38,662 nucleotides of DNA, taken from Clostridia bacterium (GTDB taxonomy: Bacteria; Bacillota; Clostridia; Oscillospirales; Acutalibacteraceae). The notes beneath the pieces were generated by a model that saw nothing but the letters and a program-made list of their open reading frames with translations, had not been told where the DNA came from and searched no databases. The stretch's first letter is position 1, and each line of letters starts with the position of its first letter. Both the position numbers and the translations under genes were made by a program. This document shows positions 7,911 through 15,096 of the stretch, in pieces. Location: NCBI GenBank assembly GCA_017430145.1, contig JAFRNP010000011.1, positions 1 to 38,662 of the forward strand. Direction: 5' to 3'.

Positions 7911-8834
7911 ATGCAAACCATTTTCGGAAAAATCAAAGCTGTTATGCTGCTGTTTTCGGTACTCAGCGGCTTTCTGTTCGGACATGCGCCCGTCGGCGCG
8001 AACCTGTACTACACGGCCGAGGAGATCGAAACCTATACCGCCGCGGCTGGGGCCCAAAACAATAAGGGCATGGTGATCATGATCGGCGGCGGCTTCGACA
8101 CCGAGGCGCTGATCCGGCCGCTGATCGAAAAGAGCTTCCGGCACGTGGGCAAAGCGAATCCGCATATGCTTTTTATCCCCACCGGCGCCATGGACGAGAT
8201 GGACGAGGATTATGAGGCGGTGATCCAATGGTTTGCGAACGCCGGCTGCTCCACCGATCTGCTGCTGGTCACGCAGTCCACCGCCGAAGAGGCGGCCGCC
8301 AAGATCGAAGCCGCCGACATCATATACGAGACCGGCGGGAACCTGAAATTCCTGAACGAACAGTGGGACCTGAAGGGCGTCAAGGACGCGGTCCGGGCGG
8401 CGTACGCCCGCGGCGCGGTCCTGATGGGCCCCAGCACCGGCGCCATGTGCTGGGCGGCGCGCGGCTGGGACAACTTCGGCGAGCCGGTCAGACGCATCGT
8501 GGACGAGTTCCCGTTCATCGGCGTGGAGGGCGCGTACGAATTCTGCGAAAGCACGGGTCTCGTGCCGTTTTGCATCGTCCCGCATTTTGACAACATCGCC
8601 TGGCGCGTGTACGGGTTCACCGGGATCAGCCAGGATTTCCCCACCATCTGCATTGAAAACGGCGCCGCTGTCGCGTGCTGCAACGGCGTATACGAGGTGC
8701 TTTCCGACGCGCGCACGCCTCTCAGGACCGCATACCTGTTTTATCCGGAAAAATCCATTGCAATGATGAACCTGAAAAACCACACGGAGATCCTGACCGT
8801 GATCGACGGGGAACAGAGGGTAAAAGGCGCATGA
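7911..8834 (+). CDS. Peptidase S51 (cyanophycinase/dipeptidase E-like) family protein
   Basis: 307 residues; ribosome site GGGAGGT just upstream. The N-terminus is hydrophobic (about 8-27) and may be a signal peptide or anchor, which most S51 enzymes lack. The core shows the class I glutamine-amidotransferase-like fold of S51: M-V-I-M-I-G-G-G-F, F-I-P-T-G-A, E-T-G-G-N at the strand before the nucleophile, and G-P-S-T-G-A-M-C-W with Ser175 in the place of the usual G-x-S-A-G-A nucleophile elbow. A conserved P-H-F-D motif follows. The family cleaves peptides with acidic residues. The TGA overlaps the ATG of the SGNH gene (ATGA at 8831-8834), so the two are translationally coupled. The substrate is unknown. 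Confidence 0.75.
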   Translation: MQTIFGKIKAVMLLFSVLSGFLFGHAPVGANLYYTAEEIETYTAAAGAQNNKGMVIMIGGGFDTEALIRPLIEKSFRHVGKANPHMLFIPTGAMDEMDEDYEAVIQWFANAGCSTDLLLVTQSTAEEAAAKIEAADIIYETGGNLKFLNEQWDLKGVKDAVRAAYARGAVLMGPSTGAMCWAARGWDNFGEPVRRIVDEFPFIGVEGAYEFCESTGLVPFCIVPHFDNIAWRVYGFTGISQDFPTICIENGAAVACCNGVYEVLSDARTPLRTAYLFYPEKSIAMMNLKNHTEILTVIDGEQRVKGA

Positions 8835-9874
8835 AACGGATATTTGAGATCGACAAAAACTTTCGGGTGGAAACGTCCGTCGCCCGCGAAGACGCGGTCT
8901 TTTACGACCCGCGCAAGGAACCGTTTGCGATCTGCGGCGTTTTTTACGACGGCAGGCGGTTTCGAAGGATCCCCCAAAACGCAGCGAAAGCGACCAACGA
9001 CGGCGTCGCGTTTCTGCACAGCAACACCGCAGGCGGCAGGGTCCGCTTCAAAACGGACAGCCCGTACGTCGTTATCAACGCAAAAATGTCCGGCGTGGAC
9101 CAGATGCCGCACTTCCCGCTGACCGGCTCCGCCGGCTTCGACCTGTACGCCGACGGCAGATACGAACGCTCCTTCGTCCCCGACGCCGCCATGCGTAAAG
9201 GCTATGAAAGCGAAGCGTGGCTCGGCGGAAATCAGATGCGGGAGATCACGATCCACATGCCGCTGTACGCAAACGTGGATTCCCTTTGCATCGGGCTTGC
9301 AGGCGGCGCCGCGGTCCTGCCCGCCGCCCCGTACGAAAACGTTCCGCCGGTCGTTTACTACGGGTCCTCCATCACCCAGGGCGGGTGCGCCTCGCGCCCC
9401 GGCAACGCCTATGAAAACATGCTTTCCCGTATGCTGAACGTCGACCATATCAACCTCGGCTTTTCGGGCAGCGCCAGAGGCGAAGAGGCGATCACGAATT
9501 ATATCGCGGGACTGGAAATGTCGGTATTCGTGCTGGACTACGACCACAACGCGCCGGACGTGCAGCACCTGAAAAACACGCACGAAAAGCTGTTCCTCGC
9601 TGTCCGCAAAGCGCACCCGGAACTGCCGGTCGTAATGCTCTCCCGTCCCAAATACCGGCTGGACGAAGACGAGCAGGCGCGGCGGGAGACCGTGAAACAG
9701 ACCTATGAAAACGCCCTTGCCGCCGGCGACAAAAACGTGTATTTTCTGGACGGCCCGGCGCTGATGGCGCTTGCCGGGGACGACGGGACCGTGGACAACT
9801 GCCACCCGAACGACCTGGGGTTTTATTCCATGGCGAAGGCGCTGGAGCCGGTGCTGCGGGAAATACTGAAATAA
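8831..9874 (+). CDS. SGNH/GDSL-type hydrolase with N-terminal GxDLY domain
   Basis: 347 residues from the ATG at 8831; a frame extending to 8675 runs inside the upstream gene and is rejected. A GAGGG ribosome site precedes the start. The N-terminal half carries G-F-D-L-Y, the signature of the GxDLY beta-sandwich that accompanies GDSL_3 lipases. The catalytic half has Y-G-S-S-I-T-Q-G-G with Ser180 as the likely nucleophile, and D322-N-C-H325 as the Asp/His pair. The family includes acyl and carbohydrate esterases. No signal peptide is seen, so it is probably cytoplasmic, perhaps deacylating imported sugars. It is followed by a repeat and tandem terminators. Confidence 0.85.
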   Translation: MKRIFEIDKNFRVETSVAREDAVFYDPRKEPFAICGVFYDGRRFRRIPQNAAKATNDGVAFLHSNTAGGRVRFKTDSPYVVINAKMSGVDQMPHFPLTGSAGFDLYADGRYERSFVPDAAMRKGYESEAWLGGNQMREITIHMPLYANVDSLCIGLAGGAAVLPAAPYENVPPVVYYGSSITQGGCASRPGNAYENMLSRMLNVDHINLGFSGSARGEEAITNYIAGLEMSVFVLDYDHNAPDVQHLKNTHEKLFLAVRKAHPELPVVMLSRPKYRLDEDEQARRETVKQTYENALAAGDKNVYFLDGPALMALAGDDGTVDNCHPNDLGFYSMAKALEPVLREILK

Positions 9875-9930
9875 AAGTATCAAAGTAAGAAAGTAACAAA
9901 GTAACAAATTCGGAAGGGCTTCGCCCTTGA
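9873..9930 (+). repeat. Intergenic tandem/hairpin repeat, copy 1
   Basis: It starts at the stop codon of the SGNH gene. There are four to five 8-nt units of the type AAAGTAAC, then AAATTCGG, then a hairpin AAGGGC-TTC-GCCCTT (9914-9928). Purine-rich strand forward. Related copies lie near 26449, 26669, 28236, 34507, 36554 and 36780. Confidence 0.75.
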
Positions 9931-9948
9931 TCAATGCTCCCGTTTATG

Positions 9949-10014
9949 GGCTGTGACCAAGGGCGACAGCCTTTTTTTTATTCTTTTGATCGACCGCCGG
10001 TCGGTCTTTTTTTT
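9949..10014 (+). terminator. Tandem intrinsic terminators after the SGNH gene
   Basis: First: GGCTGT (9949-9954) pairs with ACAGCC (9966-9971), followed by eight T. Second: GACCG (9992-9996) pairs with CGGTC (10002-10006), followed by eight T. Between here and the regulatory sites at 10131 nothing coding is seen. Confidence 0.75.
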
Positions 10015-10130
10015 AAAAAAGGTAAAGGATCGTTTTTTAGCTTACGGAAAACGTGATTTTTTCCCTCTAAACGGGATATTCCGTTTTTTATTCTTCCGTG
10101 CTATGACGCGACCGTAAGAATGACAGATCT

Positions 10131-10184
10131 GTCACCGAACAGTCACCGAAAAGTCACCTTGCGGCATTACAATACGAATTGTAA
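10131..10184 (+). promoter_or_regulatory. Regulated promoter: three 11-bp-spaced direct repeats plus a palindrome
   Basis: GTCACC occurs at 10131, 10142 and 10153, exactly 11 bp apart; the first two units are GTCACCGAA. A -10 candidate TACAAT (10168-10173) has no recognisable -35 at the right distance (ACCGAA); the repeats occupy that position. The -10 is also inside an inverted repeat, TTACAAT-ACGA-ATTGTAA (10167-10184). Spacing of 11 bp is typical of OmpR/PhoB-family operator repeats, and replacement of the -35 suggests activator dependence. The palindrome could bind a second regulator. Confidence 0.65.
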
Positions 10185-10260
10185 ACAGAGATCCGGTACG
10201 GATCCGCAAACGGACGGGACGCCGGAAACAAAAGAAGAAAGAAGATAAGGAGCAATCACC

Positions 10261-10527
10261 ATGAAAAAGTTTGCAGTCAGCATCATTACCATCGGGATCG
10301 TCGCAGGCGCCCTGCTTGCCGCCGTTATCCTGAAAGACGGTCAGTTTTCCGCAGCCGAGGCTGCCGCAGGCCTCATCTGCCTGCTGGTCTTCAACGCCGT
10401 CAGCGCCCTGCTCGTCAGCAGAATAAAAAAGAACGCCGCCGAAAAAGTGGCGTCCGGAACCAACAACCTGCGCGTTCTGCCCGCAAGAGAGAGCGGTGCA
10501 AACGCCATCCTCGGCAAGATCGCCTGA
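10261..10527 (+). CDS. Small two-helix membrane protein, first of a tandem pair
   Basis: 88 residues; AAGGAG lies 9 nt before the ATG. It has two hydrophobic segments (about 3-24 and 33-52) separated by K-D-G-Q-F-S-A-A-E, then a basic stretch and a conserved tail N-N-L-R-V-L-P-A-R-E ... L-G-K-I-A. It is not recognised as a named family. The following gene is a clear paralogue sharing G-A-L-L-A-A-V-I-L-K-D-G-Q, the second helix and the same tail. The matching tail, presumably cytoplasmic, suggests a functional motif rather than a random end. A leader of about 80 nt separates it from the predicted start of transcription. Confidence 0.75.
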   Translation: MKKFAVSIITIGIVAGALLAAVILKDGQFSAAEAAAGLICLLVFNAVSALLVSRIKKNAAEKVASGTNNLRVLPARESGANAILGKIA

Positions 10528-10558
10528 GGCTAATAAGAAAAAGAAAGGAAGTATCATC

Positions 10559-10828
10559 ATGAAAAAGATCATTTACGGCATCATCGCCATCGAGATCCTC
10601 TTAGGCGCCCTGCTTGCCGCCGTTATCCTGAAGGACGGCCAGATCTCCGCCGCAGAAGGCGCAGCCGCAATCCTCTTTCTGCTCCAGTCGAACGCCGTCA
10701 GCGCTCTGCTCGTAAGCAGGATTAACAAGAACGACGCCCCGAAAGAGGCGCCAAAAAACAACCTGCGTATCCTGCCGGCAAGAGAGGCCGCCGCGAACGC
10801 GAACGTCGGGCTTGGCAAGATCGCCTGA
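10559..10828 (+). CDS. Small two-helix membrane protein, second of a tandem pair
   Basis: 89 residues from the ATG at 10559, chosen because AAAGGAA lies 8 nt upstream; an earlier in-frame ATG at 10496 lies inside the first gene. It is a paralogue of the gene 31 nt upstream. The first helix, loop (K-D-G-Q-I-S-A-A-E), second helix (N-A-V-S-A-L-L-V-S-R-I) and tail (N-N-L-R-I-L-P-A-R-E ... G-L-G-K-I-A) all match; differences cluster at the N-terminus and in the basic stretch. The two probably act as a hetero-oligomer or as variants of one factor. Function unknown. Confidence 0.75.
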   Translation: MKKIIYGIIAIEILLGALLAAVILKDGQISAAEGAAAILFLLQSNAVSALLVSRINKNDAPKEAPKNNLRILPAREAAANANVGLGKIA

Positions 10829-10847
10829 GACAAAAAAAAGAAACGAA

Positions 10848-10882
10848 GGGCAGGCCGGAACCGATCCGGTCTGCCCCTTGTT
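10848..10882 (+). terminator. Intrinsic terminator between convergent operons
   Basis: GGGCAG (10848-10853) pairs with CTGCCC (10871-10876), with an inner CCGG/CCGG pair, followed by a T-rich tail. Read on the other strand, the stem is followed by a T-rich stretch too, so it may also end the GGGtGRT transcript coming from the right. Confidence 0.75.
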
Positions 10883-10913
10883 TTATTATTATTCGGGATC
10901 GTGGATCCCCGGC

Positions 10914-11909
10914 TTACAGGCTGTTCTGCACCGCGACCGCGACGGCGACCGTTGCGCCGACCATCGGGTTGTTGCCCATGCCGAGGAAGCCCATCATCTC
11001 CACGTGCGCCGGAACGGAGGAGGAACCTGCGAACTGCGCGTCGGAGTGCATACGGCCCATGGTATCGGTCATACCGTAGGAAGCGGGGCCCGCCGCCATG
11101 TTGTCGGGATGCAGCGTTCTGCCCGTGCCGCCGCCGGACGCGACGGAGAAATACTTTTTGCCCTGCTCCACGCATTCCTTCTTGTAGGTGCCCGCCACCG
11201 GATGCTGGAAACGGGTGGGGTTGGTGGAGTTGCCGGTGATGGAGACGTCCACGTGCTCCAGGTGCATGATCGCCACGCCCTCGCGCACGTCGTCCGCGCC
11301 GTAGCAGCGCACGTTGGCGCGCTCGCCCTCGGAATAGCGGATCTCTTTGACGATCGTCACTTCGCCGGTGTAATAATCGAACTGGGTCTGCACGTAGGTG
11401 AAGCCGTTGATGCGGGAGATGATCTGGGCGGCGTCCTTGCCGAGGCCGTTCAGGATCACGCGAAGGGGTTTTTCACGGACCTTGTTCGCGTTGCGCACGA
11501 TACCGATGGCGCCTTCCGCGGCGGCGAAAGACTCATGGCCCGCCAAAAACGCAAAGCACTGGGTCTCGTTGCTCAGCAGCATGGCTGCCAGGTTGCCGTG
11601 CCCGAGGCCGACCTTGCGGTTCTCGGCGACGGAGCCGTCGATGCAGAAGCTCTGCAGGCCGATGCCGATGGCGCGCGCGGCCTCTTCGGCGTTCTTCACG
11701 CCCTTCTTCAGCGCGATAGCGGCGCCCACGCAGTACGCCCAGCATACGTTTTCAAAGCAGATGGGCTGAATGGTTTTGGCGATCTCGTAAGGATCGAAGC
11801 CCGCCTGTTTGCAGATCTCGCGGCTCTCCTCCACAGAGGCGATACCGTACTCCGCGAGGACCTTGTTGATTTTGCCGATCCGGCGATCGTAGTTTTCAAA
11901 TAAAGCCAT
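10914..11909 (-). CDS. GGGtGRT protein
   Basis: 331 residues from the ATG at 11909, chosen because AAGGAGG lies upstream and M-A-L-F-E-N-Y-D begins there; longer readings lie inside the previous gene. The motif that names this family, S-G-G-G-T-G-R-T, is present at about residue 270, together with a Gly/Ala/Val-rich C-terminus and S-I-T-G-N-S-T-N-P-T. I recall the family as a clostridial protein of unknown role usually next to a NifU-like scaffold gene, exactly the arrangement here (14 nt gap). It has no signal or TM segments, so it is cytoplasmic. The glycine-rich motif could bind a nucleotide or phosphate, but that is a guess. Confidence 0.8.
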   Translation of the reverse strand: MALFENYDRRIGKINKVLAEYGIASVEESREICKQAGFDPYEIAKTIQPICFENVCWAYCVGAAIALKKGVKNAEEAARAIGIGLQSFCIDGSVAENRKVGLGHGNLAAMLLSNETQCFAFLAGHESFAAAEGAIGIVRNANKVREKPLRVILNGLGKDAAQIISRINGFTYVQTQFDYYTGEVTIVKEIRYSEGERANVRCYGADDVREGVAIMHLEHVDVSITGNSTNPTRFQHPVAGTYKKECVEQGKKYFSVASGGGTGRTLHPDNMAAGPASYGMTDTMGRMHSDAQFAGSSSVPAHVEMMGFLGMGNNPMVGATVAVAVAVQNSL

Positions 11910-11923
11910 ACTCTGCAACCTCC

Positions 11924-12616
11924 TTACTCCACGCGGGGATCGATATACTTGACGGCGGCGTCCCACTGGCCGTAATGGCCGGTCGCCTTCTTCATCGCCT
12001 CGTTGGCGTCCATGCCGCCCTTGATGAAGTCCATCATCTTGCCGAGGCTGATGAACTCGTAGCCGATGATCTCGTCGTCGGCGTTGAGCGCCATACGGGA
12101 GCAGTAGCCCTCGGTCATTTCAAGGTAACGCGGGCCCTTCTCTTTGGTGGCGAACATGGTGCCCACCTGGGAACGCAGGCCCTTGCCCAGATCCTCAAGA
12201 GACGCGCCCACCAGAAGGCCGTCCTCCGAGAACGCGCTCTGGGTGCGGCCGTACACGATCTGTAAAAACAGCTCGCGCATGGCGGTGTTGATGGCGTCGC
12301 ACACAAGGTCCGTGTTCAGCGCCTCCAGCAGCGTCTTGCCGATCAGGATCTCGGACGCCATGGCGGCGGAATGGGTCATACCGGAGCAGCCCAGCGTTTC
12401 CACCAGCGCCTCCTCAATAATACCGTTCTTGACGTTGAGCGTCAGCTTGCAGGCGCCCTGCTGCGGCGCGCACCAGCCCACGCCGTGCGTAAAGCCGGAG
12501 ATATCCCCGATCTCTTTCGCCTGTACCCATTTTCCCTCTTCCGGGATCGGCGCGGGGCCGTGATAGGCTCCCTTCGCGACAGGACACATGTGCCTGATTT
12601 CTGCAGTGTATTGCAT
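11924..12616 (-). CDS. Iron-sulfur cluster assembly scaffold-like (NifU-like) protein
   Basis: 230 residues from the ATG at 12616, set by AAAGGAGG 8 nt upstream; the longer frame to 12661 has no such site. Cysteines suited to metal binding are seen in H-M-C-P-V-A-K-G, G-W-C-A-P-Q-Q-G-A-C and L-G-C-S-G-M-T. The L-G-C-S-G motif and overall pattern fit the NifU-N/IscU-like scaffold fold. It is the first gene of a two-gene operon with the GGGtGRT protein. The promoter lies beyond a MITE-like insertion, giving a leader of about 250 nt that contains the element. The paired gene suggests a dedicated Fe-S delivery role, not demonstrated. Confidence 0.75.
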   Translation of the reverse strand: MQYTAEIRHMCPVAKGAYHGPAPIPEEGKWVQAKEIGDISGFTHGVGWCAPQQGACKLTLNVKNGIIEEALVETLGCSGMTHSAAMASEILIGKTLLEALNTDLVCDAINTAMRELFLQIVYGRTQSAFSEDGLLVGASLEDLGKGLRSQVGTMFATKEKGPRYLEMTEGYCSRMALNADDEIIGYEFISLGKMMDFIKGGMDANEAMKKATGHYGQWDAAVKYIDPRVE

Positions 12617-12699
12617 AGGCAATTCCTCCTTTGAATAAAAGCTGATCCCTCTCTCCTGCATCCGGAGGCATCAACCGGTATTTGGCGGGCAGGCTTCCC

Positions 12700-12857
12700 G
12701 CAAGAAACCCAATTTCAGCAACTGAAGATAAAGTCCGGAAGCAATCGGACCGCTCGGTCCATCAGAGGACAGTTCTCTGATTACCATCAATCGGGATAAC
12801 CGTCCCCGTGATTGACCTCTCTGCGCTTTCTTCAGTTGCTGACATTGGCAAGAAACC
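12700..12857. mobile_element. MITE-like hairpin element A with 10-bp target duplication
   Basis: The element spans 12710-12847 (138 bp) and encodes nothing. The ends are inverted repeats of 18 bp with one mismatch (CAATTTCAGCAACTGAAG at 12710-12727; its partner at 12830-12847). The flanks are a perfect 10-bp direct repeat, GCAAGAAACC, at 12700-12709 and 12848-12857, which I read as the target-site duplication. The interior is also near-palindromic (GGTCCATCA... against ...TGATTGACC). Copy B at 13035-13169 shares the interior. It sits in the 5' leader of the Fe-S scaffold operon. Confidence 0.85.
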
Positions 12858-12874
12858 TCAGACCACTCATAGCC

Positions 12875-12902
12875 ATTATACCATAGAATGCGGATTTTTC
12901 AA
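12875..12902 (-). promoter_or_regulatory. Promoter of the Fe-S scaffold / GGGtGRT operon
   Basis: On the minus strand: TTGAAA at 12902-12897, 16-nt spacer, TATAAT at 12880-12875. Expected start near 12868. No comparable promoter was seen between MITE A and the gene, so the element would be transcribed within the leader. Confidence 0.75.
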
Positions 12903-13022
12903 TACCTTTTTTACGGTTTTGCGATCGCAGAAACGCGCGGTCCGTTCCCGAAGTCCATTCCGAATGAAGGCCGAAAACGGAATTTCGTGCGGGACCTGCC
13001 GGCAAAACGCGCTCAGATCTTC

Positions 13023-13181
13023 CCCGTGTGCACCAATGTCAACAATTTCAGGAAAGGATAGAAAAGCCCGCTTCGGTCCATCAGGGGACAGTTCCCCGCT
13101 TGACCCAGATCAATCGGGTCAACCGTCCCCGTGATTGACCTTGCTGAGCTTCCTTAAACTGTTGACATTCCCGTGTGCGCC
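13023..13181. mobile_element. MITE-like hairpin element B with target duplication
   Basis: The element spans about 13035-13169 (135 bp). Its ends are AATGTCAACA inverted repeats with an imperfect extension. The flanks are the direct repeat CCCGTGTGC-A-CC (13023-13034) and CCCGTGTGC-G-CC (13170-13181), 11 of 12 identical. The interior shares AACCGTCCCCGTGATTGACC (13121-13140) and CGGTCCATCAGGGGACAGTT with element A, in the same orientation. Its right end supplies the last four codons and stop of the ThuA-like gene. Confidence 0.8.
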
Positions 13182-13888
13182 TTGGGGGGATTGGGGCAGT
13201 CCATGCAGTTTTCCGTTCTGCGTTCGGGCTTCGCCCAGCGCACGGCGTTTCTGATCACGGTTTGCACGTTCGGATCGTAATAGATCGGGTACGTCTCGTG
13301 CCCGGGCTGGAAATAAAACACCTTTCCCCAGCCCCGCTGCCAGGTGCAGCCGGAACGGAACACCTCGCCGCCCGTGAACCAGCCGATCAGGACGGTCTCG
13401 TCGGGCGTGGGGATCCCGAAGGGCTCCCCGTAGGTCTCGTCGGCGGGGATCTCAAAAAAGCGGTCCAGCCCCGCCGCGATCGGGTGGTAAGGGGCGCTGA
13501 CCCAGACGCGCTCCAGATCGTCGCTCTCCCGCCAGATCAGCGAACAGCTTGTGCCCATCAGCCGCATAAAGGGCTTCGATTTGTGGGCGGAATGTAAAAA
13601 TACCGCGCCCATGCCGTTCAATACGGCCTCCTGCACCAGCTCCGCCACTCTGTCCGGCACGTCCGCGTGGTTCATATGCCCCCACCAGATCAAAACGTCC
13701 GTTTCCTTCAGGATCTCTTCCGTGATCCCCTCTGCTACCGTGTCAAGCGTCACGGTGCGCACGCTGATATCCGGCTCCTTTCTGAGAAACCCGGCGATCG
13801 CGCTGTGGATCCCTTCCGGATAGATCTTTCCGGCGGCGCAGCCGGGATCCTGTTCATGCCTGAATTCATTATAGATGAGTACGTTCAT
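13154..13888 (-). CDS. ThuA-like (trehalose utilisation) family protein
   Basis: 244 residues; AAAGGGGA precedes the ATG at 13888. It has the ThuA glutamine-amidotransferase-like fold pattern: an N-terminal L-I-Y-N-E-F strand, V-L-I-W-W-G-H-M-N-H-A, G-M-G-A-V-F-L-H-S-A-H, and near the end G-K-V-F-Y-F-Q-P-G-H-E-T-Y-P. The family acts with dehydrogenases on sugars or polyols; its reaction is not well defined. It lies 16 nt after the Gfo/Idh/MocA gene, a common pairing. Oddity: the last codons (M-S-T-V-stop) come from MITE B. Without the element the frame would read K-I-stop after A-H-T-G, so the core fold is untouched. Confidence 0.8.
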   Translation of the reverse strand: MNVLIYNEFRHEQDPGCAAGKIYPEGIHSAIAGFLRKEPDISVRTVTLDTVAEGITEEILKETDVLIWWGHMNHADVPDRVAELVQEAVLNGMGAVFLHSAHKSKPFMRLMGTSCSLIWRESDDLERVWVSAPYHPIAAGLDRFFEIPADETYGEPFGIPTPDETVLIGWFTGGEVFRSGCTWQRGWGKVFYFQPGHETYPIYYDPNVQTVIRNAVRWAKPERRTENCMDCPNPPKAHTGMSTV

Positions 13889-13904
13889 TTCCGGTCCCCT
13901 TTCT

Positions 13905-14960
13905 TTATAACAGGACTTCCCTGCCCGTTTCGGCAGACTCGTAAACCGCGCGCAGGATCCGGATCATATCGACCCCCTGCTGCGGCGTATAGCAGGGCTC
14001 GCCGCCGCCGGACAGGATATCGATGAACTGCCGCAGGTTGTTCCTGTGGCCGTCGTCTTCCCGCGCCCGGAGGACGGTCGTATCCAGCAGCCTGCCGTTC
14101 TCTTCCGTGTAGATCTCCGCCTGCTCGTCCTCCCATTTGATCCCGGCCGCGGTGCCGCGCAGCTCCACAAAGCGGCGCTCCTGTTTGATGTTGGACGCCC
14201 AGCTGAACTCGATCTGCAGAACGGCGCCGTTGTCAAAGCGGATCATGCCCATGGCCAGGTCCTCCACGTCGAAGGTCCCGGCGGCGTTCTTGTCGCCGAA
14301 ATCGGAATTGACCGAATCGCTGACGTCGTTTTCCGCGAATTTGCAGTAGGTATTGGCGCTCACCGCCACGGGCTTCGGGTTCCCCATCAGCCACACGGCC
14401 AGGTCGATCATATGCACGCCCAGGTCGATCAGCGGGCCGCCGCCGGACTTCGCCTTTGTCGTGAACCAGCCGCCCTTGCCGGGGATGCCGCGCCTTCTCT
14501 GCCAGCCGCAGCGCCCGCAGTAGATCTCCCCCGCTCTGCCGTCTTCGATAAAGCTTTTCAGATACCGGGACGCGGACGTGAAGCGGTTGTTGCGCATCAC
14601 CATCAGCAGTTTGCCGCTCTTTTCGGCGGCGTCCTTCATCGCCTGCGCCTTCCCGACGTCGACGGCGTCCGGTTTTTCGCAGAACACGTGCTTTCCGGCT
14701 TCCAGCGCTGCCACGGCGATCTCGGAATGCATGTCGTTGGGCGTGCAGATATCCACGGCGTCGATGGCCGGGTCTTTGAGCAGCTCCCGGTAGTCCGTAT
14801 ACACCGCAGCCTCCGGGAACCAGGTCTCCTTCAGGTATACGGCGCGTTCCTCAATGATGTCGCATACGGCGACGACTTCGGTGCGCGGGTCGTCCCGGTA
14901 TGCCGGCACGTGCGCGGCTTTGCACATCCCGCCGTTGCCGATCAGAGCGATTTTGATCAT
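13905..14960 (-). CDS. Gfo/Idh/MocA family NAD(P)-dependent oxidoreductase
   Basis: 351 residues from the ATG at 14960, set by a GGGGAGGAT ribosome site; the frame extending to 15059 runs through the promoter. The N-terminal Rossmann fold is clear: K-I-A-L-I-G-N-G-G-M-C-K-A-A-H, then D-I-C-T-P-N-D-M-H and A-G-K-H-V-F-C-E-K-P-D-A, which contains the family's catalytic Lys. In the C-terminal domain, G-G-P-L-I-D-L-G-V-H-M-I-D-L-A-V-W supplies the second conserved motif with its catalytic His. It oxidises or reduces a sugar or inositol-type substrate with NAD(P). It is first in an operon with the ThuA-like gene; the pair suggests a keto-sugar pathway, substrate unknown. Confidence 0.9.
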   Translation of the reverse strand: MIKIALIGNGGMCKAAHVPAYRDDPRTEVVAVCDIIEERAVYLKETWFPEAAVYTDYRELLKDPAIDAVDICTPNDMHSEIAVAALEAGKHVFCEKPDAVDVGKAQAMKDAAEKSGKLLMVMRNNRFTSASRYLKSFIEDGRAGEIYCGRCGWQRRRGIPGKGGWFTTKAKSGGGPLIDLGVHMIDLAVWLMGNPKPVAVSANTYCKFAENDVSDSVNSDFGDKNAAGTFDVEDLAMGMIRFDNGAVLQIEFSWASNIKQERRFVELRGTAAGIKWEDEQAEIYTEENGRLLDTTVLRAREDDGHRNNLRQFIDILSGGGEPCYTPQQGVDMIRILRAVYESAETGREVLL

Positions 14961-14991
14961 GGTGATCCTCCCCTTTCTTTGCTCTGCCATC

Positions 14992-15020
14992 ATTATAAAC
15001 GATTCCGCCGAGAGATGCAA
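14992..15020 (-). promoter_or_regulatory. Promoter of the Gfo/Idh - ThuA operon
   Basis: On the minus strand: TTGCAT at 15020-15015, 17-nt spacer, TATAAT at 14997-14992. Expected start near 14985, leaving a leader of about 25 nt. Confidence 0.8.
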
Positions 15021-15096
15021 CCCCCAGGCGCAAAAACACAGAAATCTGCTGCAACGCAAAAAAAAGAGATCATAACAGCTGACTCAGGAAAACGAC

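Noticed and set aside
10131-10158. Calling the GTCACC repeats a Pho box
   Set aside because: The 11-bp spacing fits OmpR/PhoB-type sites in general, but the sequence is not diagnostic of phosphate control and no regulator gene is in the window.
12617-12699. Possible riboswitch in the Fe-S operon leader
   Set aside because: No known aptamer core was recognised; the structure is explained by the inserted hairpin element.
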